From Bacillus sp. V3-13 (GTDB lineage Bacteria; Bacillota; Bacilli; Bacillales; Cytobacillaceae), in contig NZ_PGUZ01000033.1 in NCBI RefSeq assembly GCF_002860165.1, positions 1 to 64,000 of the forward strand: DNA of 64,000 nt. Reading direction: 5' to 3'. This document shows, piece by piece, positions 56,030 through 64,000 of the stretch; position 1 is the stretch's first letter; each line of letters starts with the position of its first letter. The notes beneath the pieces were generated by a model, which saw only the letters and a program-made list of their open reading frames with translations, ran no database searches and was not told the DNA's origin. The translations under genes were made by a program, and so were the position numbers.

Positions 56030-56971
56030 ATGGCACAGTATGCACTGGAGGTGCAATCGTTAACAAAAAAAATCGGGAAAAAGACGATTGTTGACGATGT
56101 CAGCTTTAGCATTGAAAAAGGAGAAATATTTGGCCTGTTAGGCCCAAATGGAGCTGGTAAAACAACGATCATCCGGATGATTGTGAGTCTGATCAACCGG
56201 ACAGGCGGACATGTTATTGTTAACGGACATAATCTTGATGACGCCTTTAAGGAAACGATGAGTGAGATTGGCGCTATTGTTGAGAATCCAGAATTCTATA
56301 AATATATGAGCGGCTATAAAAATCTCATTCACTATGCGAGAATGGCCACAAAGGAAATACCTGAATCAAGACTTGACGAAGTCATCGAATTAGTCGGTTT
56401 GAAAAATGCAATCCATAATAAAGTGAAAACATATTCGCTCGGCATGAGGCAACGGCTGGGGGTGGCACAGGCGCTTTTACATAATCCGTCGTTGCTGGTA
56501 TTGGATGAACCGACAAATGGTCTTGATCCCCAAGGAATCCGCGAATTCAGGGACTATCTCCATTCATTGGCGAGCCAGGGAATTTCAGTGCTGGTGTCAT
56601 CGCATTTACTTTCAGAAATGCAGCTGATGTGCAACCGCTTTGCGATCATCGATAAAGGAAAGCTTACGCATATTTCAACGATGAATGACAGCGTTGAAGG
56701 ATCTGAACAATTATTGCGCGATGTGATCTTTGAGGTTGATCATGTTGAAAAAGCGGTTGAGCTGTTAAAGAGTAATGGATTTATCAATGATGTTAAGGCA
56801 TCGAAAGGGCAGGAATTCACAATTGCCATAAAGCGAGAAACGATCGCCAGGGCGAATCAAATGCTCGTTCAGCATAATATTGATGTTTATGGAATCAGCA
56901 GTGTCAAGGCAACTCTTGAAGATCGCTTTTTAGAATTAACCAACAAGGACCAAAAGGAGTATAGCTTATGA
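56030..56971 (+). CDS. ABC-2 type exporter ATPase (bacitracin-type)
   Basis: A 313-residue ATPase with Walker A GPNGAGKTT near residue 40, signature YSLGMRQRLG near 143, Walker B LLVLDEPTNGLDP near 160, switch His in SSHLLSEM, and a C-terminal extension of about 90 residues typical of the BcrA/drug-export group. AGGGGAAAG precedes the ATG. It overlaps the permease gene by four bases. A self-resistance or antibiotic-detoxification role is common in this group, but no sensor kinase genes adjoin it. Confidence 0.9.
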   Translation: MAQYALEVQSLTKKIGKKTIVDDVSFSIEKGEIFGLLGPNGAGKTTIIRMIVSLINRTGGHVIVNGHNLDDAFKETMSEIGAIVENPEFYKYMSGYKNLIHYARMATKEIPESRLDEVIELVGLKNAIHNKVKTYSLGMRQRLGVAQALLHNPSLLVLDEPTNGLDPQGIREFRDYLHSLASQGISVLVSSHLLSEMQLMCNRFAIIDKGKLTHISTMNDSVEGSEQLLRDVIFEVDHVEKAVELLKSNGFINDVKASKGQEFTIAIKRETIARANQMLVQHNIDVYGISSVKATLEDRFLELTNKDQKEYSL

Positions 56972-57912
56972 TCAATTTAATACGCAATGAGCTGATGAAA
57001 ATTTTTCAGAAAAAAGCCAGCTGGATTTATATGATCATTATCGTATTAGCCGTTTTGATTGGCGGCATCGTCTACCAAAGAATCAATGGGGAGCAAAACG
57101 AAAACTGGCGTGAAGAAATGCAAATGCAAAATGAGCAGCTCCAGAAGGATATGGAGGGGCTGTCTGAAGGAGAAAAACAGTGGGCCCAGCAGCAAATCGA
57201 CCAAAACCAGAAGTACTTAAACGAGGACATCAATCCAAATGAAAAAAATAATTGGCACTTTATGAATGATGTCGTCATAGGAGTCGGTTCTCTCGTAACG
57301 CTGTTTGTTGTCATTGTCTGCAGCGCCAATGTATCAGCGGAATTCTCTGATGGGACGATTAAACAGCTGCTAATCCGCCCGCACCGAAGATGGGCCATTT
57401 TATTATCAAAGTATATTGCCGTGATTATTTATGCCGTTTTAATGCTGCTGACCCTGATTGTTTCAGGATATTTAATCGGATTCATTTTATTTGGAAATGG
57501 TGCATTTGATGCAAAAATTTTCGAAATGGGCCTTGAAGGGCAACAGGAAGCTGTGGTAGGAACACAATACTTGCTCAAAACGCTCTACTTTTTACCTGGC
57601 TTATTGGTGATCATGACGATCGCCTTTATGCTGTCGACATTGTTTAAAAGCCAGGCACTCGCAGTCGGCATCGGAATTTTTGTGTTGTTCTTTTCTTCAT
57701 CGATCGGTGGGATCCTGATCGTTCTTGCCGGAAAATATGAATGGGTCAAATTCTTGATCTTCCCGCATTTGGATTTAACGATATACACCCTTCAGGATAC
57801 GATTTTGGACAATATCACACTGCCAATATCACTGGCAATTCTCGCCGTTTATTACGTGATTTTCTTGGTGATCACATTTGCCTTTTTCCAGAAACGGGAT
57901 ATAAGTATATAA
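56968..57912 (+). CDS. ABC-2 type permease
   Basis: A 314-residue permease with one N-terminal membrane segment (about 18-36), a hydrophilic extracellular stretch rich in Gln and Glu (about 45-90: NEQLQKDMEGLSEGEKQ), and then five membrane segments. FSDGTIKQLLIRPHRR near residue 126 is the cytoplasmic coupling section. It forms an exporter with the ATPase encoded just before. Substrate unknown. Confidence 0.88.
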   Translation: MINLIRNELMKIFQKKASWIYMIIIVLAVLIGGIVYQRINGEQNENWREEMQMQNEQLQKDMEGLSEGEKQWAQQQIDQNQKYLNEDINPNEKNNWHFMNDVVIGVGSLVTLFVVIVCSANVSAEFSDGTIKQLLIRPHRRWAILLSKYIAVIIYAVLMLLTLIVSGYLIGFILFGNGAFDAKIFEMGLEGQQEAVVGTQYLLKTLYFLPGLLVIMTIAFMLSTLFKSQALAVGIGIFVLFFSSSIGGILIVLAGKYEWVKFLIFPHLDLTIYTLQDTILDNITLPISLAILAVYYVIFLVITFAFFQKRDISI

Positions 57913-57916
57913 CCAT

Positions 57917-57995
57917 ATAGTAAAAGCCGGCTCCTGATTTTGGGCCGGTTTTTACTATCATAGTGAAAGGCCAAATCACACACGATTTGGCCTTC
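57917..57995. terminator. Two tandem terminators between convergent genes
   Basis: The first hairpin pairs ATAGTAAAAGCCGGC (57917-57931) with GCCGGTTTTTACTAT (57944-57958). The second pairs AAGGCCAAATC (57967-57977) with GATTTGGCCTT (57984-57994). They separate the ABC permease (+) from the MFS gene (-). Confidence 0.88.
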
Positions 57996-58018
57996 ATTTT
58001 GAAACTCTATAAAGTTCT

Positions 58019-59233
58019 TTATTCCCTGACTGGCTCCGGATGTGCCAGACCCCGGCTGCGGTCCTTCCAGCTTAACAGCATGAAAAAGCTCATCAACAGG
58101 ATGATCGCTCCTGCCACATAAGGATAGTCGATATTGACATCAAACAAAATCCCGGCAAGAGCAGGGCCAAGCATATTTCCGATACTCATATACATATTGT
58201 TCATCCCGGCCACAAAGCCTTGTTCGTTTCCGGCCATTTTCGACAGCAATGTATTCAGGGCAGGCCGGACGAGCGATGTGGCTGTGAAGAATATGAGAGT
58301 GACAGCCAATATAGACCAGAAAGAACCAGCAAACAGAAGCAACAGCATGGACACCGCGGAGATCAGGAATGTCCAGTACATGACGTTCCTTTCGCCAAAC
58401 CTGGTCAGCATAATATCAACAAATACAGATTGGATAATAACACCTATTAATGCCCCGATCGTAATGATGATTGAAATATCTTTAGGGGTAAACCCGAATT
58501 TATCATCAACATAAAGCCCGAAAATTGCTTCAAAGTTGGCAAGTCCGAATGTCATCGTAAAAATCAGGATGAGCAGCATAAAATAAGGTGCTTTAAACGA
58601 TTTTCTCAGTTGTTTAAGCATGCTCTCTTTTTCGCGAACCGCAGATCTGGCCTTTTGCTGTTCTTCAATTGGCAATGTTTCCGGTAAAAAGAACAGCGAT
58701 AAAACAGTCGCAATGCCGGCAATAACGGTTGCTGTATAAAAAGGAACTCTTATGCCAATTTCAGCAAGGAACCCGCCAATTCCGGGGCCAATGACAAATC
58801 CCAGTGACATGCAGGCACCGAGTAAACCCATCCCTTTTCCCCGTTCTCTTTCTGTTGTGATGTCGGCTACGTACGCCATCATCGGCGGAACCATAAAGGC
58901 AGCTCCTACACCGCCAAGAAGCCTCGAGACAAACAGCATCCAAATCTCTGTACCGACTGCAAAAATCAGCTGTGAAATCGTGAAGGCAGCAAGTCCGACG
59001 ATGATCGGAAGTCTCCGTCCGTATTTATCCGACATTTCCCCGGCTAACGGAGAGAACAGGAATTGGGTTAATGCAAAAACGGCAACCAAATAACCCATAG
59101 CCTGGCCGCCGACACCAAATTCATCAAGAAACATTGGCAATACAGGGATGATTAACCCGATACCAACCATGGCGATAAACATATTAATCATTAAAAGCGC
59201 CAGCGGTGTCCGATTTTCTTTTAACGATGACAT
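58019..59233 (-). CDS. MFS multidrug efflux transporter (DHA1 family)
   Basis: A 404-residue transporter with 12 membrane segments. Motif A reads GEMSDKYGRRLPII near residue 67, and motif C, typical of 12-segment drug/proton antiporters, reads GFVIGPGIGGFLAE near 150. It is close to the NorA/Bmr/TetA group. The start follows a minus-strand AAAGGGGGAAA. It is monocistronic. Substrate unknown. Confidence 0.88.
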   Translation of the reverse strand: MSSLKENRTPLALLMINMFIAMVGIGLIIPVLPMFLDEFGVGGQAMGYLVAVFALTQFLFSPLAGEMSDKYGRRLPIIVGLAAFTISQLIFAVGTEIWMLFVSRLLGGVGAAFMVPPMMAYVADITTERERGKGMGLLGACMSLGFVIGPGIGGFLAEIGIRVPFYTATVIAGIATVLSLFFLPETLPIEEQQKARSAVREKESMLKQLRKSFKAPYFMLLILIFTMTFGLANFEAIFGLYVDDKFGFTPKDISIIITIGALIGVIIQSVFVDIMLTRFGERNVMYWTFLISAVSMLLLLFAGSFWSILAVTLIFFTATSLVRPALNTLLSKMAGNEQGFVAGMNNMYMSIGNMLGPALAGILFDVNIDYPYVAGAIILLMSFFMLLSWKDRSRGLAHPEPVRE

Positions 59234-59479
59234 CTATTTCCCCCTTTTCAATGTTGATTCATTTATTTTTTGTTATCGAAACAAAAAAATCCAATTATTA
59301 ATTTAACGATGACCAGACAGTCACATCAAACAATTTTACTATGCCTGATTGCATTTTTCAAGAAGATTTTGATTGGAAGACCGCTTCGAATTGTTCTGAC
59401 GTCCGATTAGATTAAGGAAATATTTAGAAAATACTCGGTTCGACAAAAATTTTCCCAACTTTTAATGAGTAAAAATAGG
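59234..59479. other. Gene-free stretch between MFS and subtilisin genes
   Basis: This AT-rich region must hold the promoter of the minus-strand MFS gene. I saw no gene. An imperfect palindrome TATGCCTGATTGCATT at 59340-59355 recalls a PlcR box but misses two consensus positions. Confidence 0.5.
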
Positions 59480-59509
59480 TTGATTTATTCAGAATATTTT
59501 AAATATACT
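59480..59509 (+). promoter_or_regulatory. Subtilisin gene promoter
   Basis: TTGATT (59480-59485), an 18-base spacer and TATACT (59504-59509) lie 52 bases before the start codon. Confidence 0.65.
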
Positions 59510-59560
59510 TAAATCGCAGCAACAAAATGCTGCCATTAAAATTCGAGAGGAGTATTCGGT

Positions 59561-60823
59561 ATGAAAAAAAGAAGAATTCTAGGCTCGGCATTTTTAAGTT
59601 TAGCGATGGGTTTTTCAATGTTTTCATCGGCGGCTTTAGGACAAGCTACAGAAAAAGCAGAAAGCCAGCAATCTTATCGAGTTTTAATTCATGCTCCTGC
59701 CGCCCAAAAAGCCCGGGTTAATCAAATGAAAGAGAAACACGGTGCACGGTGGGATTTTGGCGGCGAGGGCTTTACAACTACTGTAAATGCCCAGCAATAT
59801 CAAGCATTGCAAAAAATTAAGAACTTAAAAGTTGAGCTTGTCCCGGAAGTCGAAGTTCAGGCTACTGCACCGATCAAAGCAGCAGCAACAGTGCCAAGCG
59901 ACCAGACACCTTGGGGAATTCAAGCAATCTATAACGACAGCGCCATCCAGAGAACAAGCGGCGGAAATGGAATCAAAGTGGCGGTTCTTGATACAGGTGT
60001 TAATCGAAACCATATTGATTTGGTCCAAAACGTTGAGCAATGTAAAGATTTCACGCAGACTTCACCATTAGTAAATGGAAGCTGTACAGACCGGAATGGC
60101 CATGGTACACATGTCGCCGGAACAGCACTGGCAAACGGAGGAAGTGACGGGCTTGGCATTTACGGTGTCGCGCCGGAGGCCGAGCTTTGGGCATATAAAG
60201 TGCTTTCCGACAGCGGTTCAGGATACTCTGATGACATAGCCGCAGCGATTCGCCATGTTGCAGATGAAGCAGCCCGGACAGGCTCAAAGGCAGTGATCAA
60301 CATGTCACTTGGTTCAAGCGTTAAAGATACACTTATTGCAAATGCAGTTGATTATGCATACAGCAAAGGTGTCCTTATTGTTGCTGCTGCAGGGAACTCC
60401 GGTCCGGGCAGCAATACAATCGGTTACCCGGGCGCACTCGTAAACGCGGTTGCAGTTGCTGCTCTTGAAAATGTCCAGCAGAATGGCACTTACCGTGTTG
60501 CCAACTTCTCATCCCGCGGGAACCCGAACACAGATGGAGACTATGTCATTCAGGAACGTGATGTTGAAATTTCATCACCGGGAAGCGGCATCGAATCTAC
60601 CTGGTATGATGGCAACTATAATACAATCAGCGGAACTTCAATGGCGACACCGCATGTCGCCGGACTTGCAGCGAAAATCTGGTCTGCCAGCCCAACCTTA
60701 AGCAATGTCCAGCTTCGTGCCCAGTTGCAAAACCGCGCCAAGCAGTACGACATTAAAGGCGGAACCGGCGCCACCACAGGTGATGACTATGCATCGGGAT
60801 TTGGATTTGCACGGGTGAGATAA
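59561..60823 (+). CDS. Secreted subtilisin-family serine protease (S41/sphericase-like)
   Basis: A 420-residue preproenzyme with a signal peptide (about 1-30, AALGQA), an inhibitor-like propeptide (about 38-105), and a mature S8 domain starting near VPSDQTPWGIQAIY. The triad is Asp in VLDTGVN near 144, His in NGHGTHVAGT near 182, and Ser in GTSMATPHVAGLAA near 363. Two Cys (VEQCKDF, NGSCTDR) flanking the His segment form the disulfide typical of subtilisin S41 and sphericase and absent from BPN'. It degrades protein outside the cell. The regulator and peptide genes encoded next are plausible controllers, by analogy with NprR. Confidence 0.93.
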   Translation: MKKRRILGSAFLSLAMGFSMFSSAALGQATEKAESQQSYRVLIHAPAAQKARVNQMKEKHGARWDFGGEGFTTTVNAQQYQALQKIKNLKVELVPEVEVQATAPIKAAATVPSDQTPWGIQAIYNDSAIQRTSGGNGIKVAVLDTGVNRNHIDLVQNVEQCKDFTQTSPLVNGSCTDRNGHGTHVAGTALANGGSDGLGIYGVAPEAELWAYKVLSDSGSGYSDDIAAAIRHVADEAARTGSKAVINMSLGSSVKDTLIANAVDYAYSKGVLIVAAAGNSGPGSNTIGYPGALVNAVAVAALENVQQNGTYRVANFSSRGNPNTDGDYVIQERDVEISSPGSGIESTWYDGNYNTISGTSMATPHVAGLAAKIWSASPTLSNVQLRAQLQNRAKQYDIKGGTGATTGDDYASGFGFARVR

Positions 60824-60882
60824 CAAAAAAATAAGCTGGTCCTGCTTTTGCAGGATTACTGGCTCCACATTAAATTTACGAT

Positions 60883-60921
60883 AAAAAACGCCTGGATACT
60901 CTGCTATCCGGGCGTTTTTTT
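60883..60921 (+). terminator. Terminator of the subtilisin gene
   Basis: AAAAAACGCCTGGATA (60883-60898) pairs with TATCCGGGCGTTTTTT (60905-60920) with one wobble pair. Confidence 0.92.
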
Positions 60922-61003
60922 ATGGTGTTATCAACGATGCGGTATTCGGCTATTCTTTAAATCGGTAATTTTTCCACTTTTTTAGTGAAAATTTTGAAAA
61001 TTT

Positions 61004-61012
61004 TGTTATAAT
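61004..61012 (+). promoter_or_regulatory. Extended -10 promoter of the regulator gene
   Basis: TGTTATAAT combines a perfect TATAAT with the TGN extension, 52 bases before the start of the RRNPP-type gene. No clear -35 is visible. Confidence 0.6.
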
Positions 61013-61063
61013 TCATATTAATAATAATAAAAGAAATGATCACAATGAAAAGGTGGTGGCTGG

Positions 61064-62284
61064 ATGGAATACGGGCCTTTGATTAAATTTTACCGTACGC
61101 AAAAAAAGCTGACGCTCAAGGATCTTGCCAAAGGAATTTGTTCTGTTTCGCATCTAAGCAAAATTGAACATAATTCTAAAGATGCGAACACGGAAACAAT
61201 TATGCTGCTGTTAAACAGATTAAATATTAGCATCGAAGAAATATGTGAGCAGGAAGAGTTAATCGGTACCCTCCTGAATGAACTTAAGGATAAAATTGAT
61301 TTTTATCTTAAAGACGATGCCCAGAAGCTTTTTGAACAGCTCTCCGGTCTGGAAAATATCATTCCTTTTTCGTCATACTTATATAAGTATGAGCTTATTA
61401 AATACAGATACCAACTATTTCAGCGATTCCTCGCGGAAGCAGAGCAGCAGCGTGAAATGTTAAAGAAACAAACAAAAAATTTTTCCCAATATGAGAGCTA
61501 TTTATATCAAAGCTATAATGCGTTATTGTTAATTTTAAAGGGGCAGTTTAAGAAAGCAGATGAGGCATTTGACCAGCTGTTTACAGACGCGAATCCCGAG
61601 GCTGCCACAGGTGAACTTCTATACCACCGGGCACTCGTAAAAAGCTCGCTGGAGCAATCGAGCTATGCGATCCATTATGGCAAGCAGGCACTGCAACAAT
61701 TCATGAACCAGCATAATTTTAAAAGGATTCTTCATTCGTTAATGCTGCTTGGCATCAATTATACGCATTCAAAAATCTATGAAGAGGCATTATGCTGCTT
61801 CAAGCATCTGATTCGGAATGCCGAAATATTGAATGACCAGCAGCTTCTTTCGCAGATCTATCATAATATGGGGTTTCTCCAGCGGAAAATGGGCAACTTG
61901 GTGGAAGCCTTAAATTATTATAAAAAAAGCTTATCTCTCCAGCATAAACAATCCAGCCATTACTTGATCACTTTGTATTCAGTCGGGGAAATTTATTTCT
62001 CTTTAATAGAGATGGAGAAAGCACGCCTTGTGTTTGATGAGCTGTCGCAGATGTCGACCCATTTAGGTATGAAAAAGTATCAGATACTGGCACGATATTA
62101 TTTAACTGCGATTGATTCGAAGGAAAAATCGATCGAATATTTAGAAACCAGAGTAATTCCATACTTAGAACAGAGCAGCGAACATCTGGATGATCTGAGC
62201 CATTTTTACCATCTGCTTTCCGTGCATTACCGAGAAATCGGCATGCACAAAAAAGCTGTTAAATATTTAGAAAAAACCAGTTAA
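61064..62284 (+). CDS. RRNPP-type quorum-sensing regulator (NprR/PlcR-like)
   Basis: A 406-residue regulator with an N-terminal helix-turn-helix (about 5-60: LIKFYRTQKKLTLKDLAKG, SVSHLSKIEHNSK) followed by tetratricopeptide helices to the end (for example MGFLQRKMGNLVEALNYYKKS near 270 and YREIGMHKKAVKYLEK at the C-terminus). Length and architecture are those of PlcR (about 285) extended to NprR size (about 420). Such proteins bind a re-imported peptide pheromone in the repeat domain and then change DNA binding. A 48-codon exported peptide gene starts 14 bases after its stop, and a secreted protease gene lies upstream, as in nprR-nprX-nprA. Confidence 0.9.
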   Translation: MEYGPLIKFYRTQKKLTLKDLAKGICSVSHLSKIEHNSKDANTETIMLLLNRLNISIEEICEQEELIGTLLNELKDKIDFYLKDDAQKLFEQLSGLENIIPFSSYLYKYELIKYRYQLFQRFLAEAEQQREMLKKQTKNFSQYESYLYQSYNALLLILKGQFKKADEAFDQLFTDANPEAATGELLYHRALVKSSLEQSSYAIHYGKQALQQFMNQHNFKRILHSLMLLGINYTHSKIYEEALCCFKHLIRNAEILNDQQLLSQIYHNMGFLQRKMGNLVEALNYYKKSLSLQHKQSSHYLITLYSVGEIYFSLIEMEKARLVFDELSQMSTHLGMKKYQILARYYLTAIDSKEKSIEYLETRVIPYLEQSSEHLDDLSHFYHLLSVHYREIGMHKKAVKYLEKTS

Positions 62285-62298
62285 GGGGGAAAAAGTGA

Positions 62299-62445
62299 AT
62301 GAAAAAAATGTTGGTTACTGTTTATTCTGTTGGATTATTTTCTTTGTTGAGTCTAGGTGTAGTCAGTTTAAGTGAAACCCAATTGTCACAGGCTTCTGCT
62401 GAAGAGCCGGCAGGACATCCAATTCAGCCGCCTGCCATGAAGTAA
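62299..62445 (+). CDS. Probable pheromone precursor peptide (NprX/PapR-like)
   Basis: A 48-codon gene behind AAGGGGG (62284-62290). The peptide has a basic start (MKKM), a hydrophobic signal segment (about 5-24), and an AQSA-like cleavage region (SQASA at 30-34), followed by the short tail EEPAGHPIQPPAMK. This is the layout of RRNPP pheromone precursors: export by Sec, trimming outside, and re-import through the oligopeptide permease. The active peptide would lie within the last 14 residues; its ends are unknown. It is co-directional with the regulator gene, 14 bases downstream. Confidence 0.8.
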   Translation: MKKMLVTVYSVGLFSLLSLGVVSLSETQLSQASAEEPAGHPIQPPAMK

Positions 62446-62464
62446 TAATAGGTGTATGCCCTGG

Positions 62465-62505
62465 AAAAACAGCCTGAAGCGAATGCTTTAAGGCTGTTTT
62501 TTTTG
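62465..62505 (+). terminator. Terminator of the regulator-pheromone operon
   Basis: AAAACAGCCT (62466-62475) pairs with AGGCTGTTTT (62491-62500), with inner GAAGC/GCTTT pairing and eight T. Confidence 0.9.
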
Positions 62506-62657
62506 CGTGCGGGTTTTCTTTTCGTAAAAAAGCTACTTTATTGCTATCAAAAATCTAGTAAAATATGACTAAATTTGAGCGAAAATGTAAAAAAATTGCC
62601 GAAAAAGATTGAAAAAAGGCATAATTGGTTTTAGTATAAAAGTAATGGAATGTTAAA

Positions 62658-62813
62658 GGCAAACTTATTGAAAAATAAGGACGCAAAGCCGCGAGTCTAA
62701 GGCGTAAGCTATGATAGTCGGGTTGCCAAAAAGGAACGGGTATTGCTGCTGATGTTAAAGGATTGTTTCCTTTAATAAAAGCGTCCACCATCTTTTTTGG
62801 ATGGTTTTTTTTG
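62658..62813 (+). ncRNA. Cyclic-di-GMP-I (GEMM) riboswitch with terminator
   Basis: GGCAA (62658-62662) closes with TTGCC (62723-62727). Inside, CTTATTGAAAAATAAG forms a hairpin with a GAAA tetraloop, followed by GACGCAAAGCC (the tetraloop receptor side), GTCTAAGG and ATGATAGTCGGG, the conserved GEMM-I core. A second hairpin lies at 62755-62775, and a terminator ACCATC (62787-62792)/GATGGT (62800-62805) with eight T ends the leader. It would control the 83-residue protein at 62867. Confidence 0.92.
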
Positions 62814-62866
62814 TTCGCCCATCTTGCGGCGGCACCAACGGTAATGAATTTATAAGGAAGGCGGAG

Positions 62867-63118
62867 ATGAAGTTGACTGTTTTGTTCGGTACGGTTGAAT
62901 ATTTTGAAAGAGAGCTGCTTGAATACACAGCGGTAAAAAGCTTGCAAGAAATGGGCAAGGACTATATTTCTGCAGCTTATTCAAGGCTGGAAGACGAGCT
63001 ATTAAACGATTTTATCTGTGACGATAAGGTCAAGGCCGAATGTTTGCGAAATTTGTCGGTGGCAAAGGACAGATTGGAAGACAAAATTTTTCAAACACCA
63101 ATCAAGAAGATTGTGTGA
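62867..63118 (+). CDS. Unknown 83-residue protein under c-di-GMP riboswitch control
   Basis: A small, mostly helical, charged protein (MKLTVLFGTVEYFERELLEY, SRLEDELLNDFICDDKVKAE) without signal peptide, membrane segment or recognised domain. AAGGAAGG (62854-62861) precedes the ATG; the frame is open from 62801, but that part is riboswitch leader. It is monocistronic, with its own terminator. Regulation by c-di-GMP suggests a part in the switch between motility and biofilm or in sporulation, but nothing in the sequence says which. Confidence 0.75.
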   Translation: MKLTVLFGTVEYFERELLEYTAVKSLQEMGKDYISAAYSRLEDELLNDFICDDKVKAECLRNLSVAKDRLEDKIFQTPIKKIV

Positions 63119-63145
63119 ATATGACGCACTGCACGACTATCACCG

Positions 63146-63190
63146 AAAGAAGACTGTAAACCACTTGCGATGGAAACAGTCTTCTTTTTT
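63146..63190. terminator. Bidirectional terminator
   Basis: AAAGAAGACTGT (63146-63157) pairs with ACAGTCTTCTTT (63176-63187), followed by T. It ends the 62867 gene (+) and the LacI-type gene (-). Confidence 0.9.
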
Positions 63191-64000
63191 TTAAGCGGTT
63201 GAACGGACGATCAGCTGATATGGAAGTTCGACCTTTTCCACTTTATTGTTGTTGTCGGCAATTAGTGAGAAAGCGAGATTAAAAGCGTTTTTTCCAAGCG
63301 AAACACTGTGGTGCTCAATCGTAGTAATATCAAGTACTTTGGAAATCGGGTGGTTGTCAAAACCAATCACAGCCAGATCCTCCGGCACTCTAATTCCGCG
63401 TTTTCGCGCTTCCGTTACAATCCCTGCTGCTACCTGATCACAGGCGACGAGCAATGCAGACGGGCGGTCCTTCATGTTAAGAAGCTCGTGCACGACTCTT
63501 ATGCCATCCTCGATAAAGATGCATTGGTCAAACATCCAATCATTGTGAATGCTCGCGCCGATTTCTCCTAAAGCATCCAGATAGGCTTTTTTTCGCTGGC
63601 GGCTGTTGAAGCTATAGCCTCTTGCGATGCAGTAGCCAATCTTTCGATGCCCTTTCGAAATAAGATGGTCCATTCCGAGCTTGAAGCCTCCATAATGATC
63701 TATAAACACAGAAGAAATAGCTGCTCCGCGCGTATCTTCACAGGCTACGATCGGGCCAAATTCCGAAAATGGTTCAATTTCGTCCCAGCTGCTCGTTTTA
63801 GAGCAAATGATAACCCCGTCAATTTGCTTCATTTTTAACAGTTGCAGAAATTTAAGCTCCTCTTCCGCTTTATAATCTGTCTGGCACATAATAAACCGGT
63901 AATTATGCTCGAGTGCGGCACTGGCAATGCCCTGGACAATATCACCAAAATGTGGGTGGTTGATAAAAGGAAGTATTACGCCAACCGTGTAGCTTTTCCC
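63191..64000 (-). CDS. LacI-family transcriptional regulator, partial
   Basis: The frame is open from the right window edge, so the N-terminal DNA-binding part is missing. The visible 269 residues are the effector domain: SYTVGVILPFINHPHFGDIV at the edge, DGVIICSKTSSWDEIEPF, GHRKIGYCIARGYSFNSRQR, LLVACDQVAAGIVTEARKRG, and LAVIGFDNHPISKVLDI, the conserved C-terminal sugar-binding signature. It ends at a bidirectional terminator. The ligand is not predictable. It is separate from the galactoside regulator at 32212. Confidence 0.92.
   Translation of the reverse strand, partial: GKSYTVGVILPFINHPHFGDIVQGIASAALEHNYRFIMCQTDYKAEEELKFLQLLKMKQIDGVIICSKTSSWDEIEPFSEFGPIVACEDTRGAAISSVFIDHYGGFKLGMDHLISKGHRKIGYCIARGYSFNSRQRKKAYLDALGEIGASIHNDWMFDQCIFIEDGIRVVHELLNMKDRPSALLVACDQVAAGIVTEARKRGIRVPEDLAVIGFDNHPISKVLDITTIEHHSVSLGKNAFNLAFSLIADNNNKVEKVELPYQLIVRSTA

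Noticed and set aside
57072-57398. Minus-strand frame with many Cys and Ser inside the ABC permease gene
   Set aside because: It is the shadow of the Gln/Glu-rich loop of the permease in the opposite frame and lacks a start signal.
59340-59355. PlcR-box-like palindrome upstream of the subtilisin gene
   Set aside because: TATGCCTGATTGCATT misses two fixed positions of TATGNAN4TNCATA and lies 125 bases before the -35, so it is too weak to call as a site of the neighbouring regulator.

Overview
The window reads as chromosomal DNA of a spore-forming Bacillaceae (Bacillus in the broad sense). The evidence is an alpha/beta-type small acid-soluble spore protein, two S-box (SAM-I) riboswitches, several CcpA cre-like sites, a SigB-type promoter, strong AAGGAGG ribosome binding sites with frequent TTG/GTG starts, LytST, NreABC and RRNPP-type regulation, and a widespread Bacillus intergenic repeat. 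I see no prophage, insertion sequence, tRNA or rRNA. The genus cannot be settled from the sequence alone.

Layout. 1-340: a 20-bp tandem array. 723-4643: a fatty-acid degradation operon (acyl-CoA dehydrogenase, thiolase, acyl-CoA ligase). 4688-8820: a DUF948 protein and a heterodimeric YfiBC-type ABC exporter. 9039-10310: an isolated ModA-like lipoprotein and an unknown gene. 10420-14838: a LytST-type two-component system followed by a CstA-family transporter, with three evenly spaced direct repeats between them. 14896-17099: an unknown protein, a spore protein and an AgcS symporter. 17201-17474: two kinds of intergenic repeat.

17683-27491 is the most distinctive block. A NarI-like cytochrome b, a Nas/Nap-type molybdenum reductase without an export signal, a four-cluster ferredoxin, a Tat-dependent Rieske protein, three small proteins and a NarK transporter appear to form one operon. 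A kinase/response regulator/GAF/PAS-kinase set resembling NreABC follows. Two GC-rich palindromes precede the operon. An Fnr-type TGTGA-N6-TCACA site lies far downstream, in front of a sirohydrochlorin chelatase gene. Together these suggest nitrate respiration built on a Nas/Nap-type catalytic subunit and not on NarGHI.

27840-40170 is a galactoside utilisation locus: a sugar ABC importer without its own ATPase, a GH43 enzyme, a LacI regulator, a GH2 enzyme and a full Leloir set (galK, galE, galT, galM). The two promoters share the same order of palindromic operator, -35, -10 and cre. 40479-41630 is a short DEAD-box helicase.

41748-52038 is a sulfur and methionine region under two SAM riboswitches: a MetI/MetB-like enzyme, then an operon with a MetY fused to a CoA-binding domain, an SsuABC-like importer, AcsA, MetX and homoserine dehydrogenase. 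The enzymes form a closed scheme in which AcsA could recycle the acetate released by MetY.

52104-59233 holds a SigB-controlled stress protein, the chelatase, a 48-residue membrane peptide, an M48 membrane protease, an ABC-2 exporter and an MFS efflux pump. 59561-62445 pairs a subtilisin with an RRNPP-type regulator and a 48-codon exported peptide gene that looks like its pheromone precursor. 62658-63118 is a c-di-GMP-I riboswitch in front of an unknown 83-residue protein. A LacI-family gene runs off the right edge.
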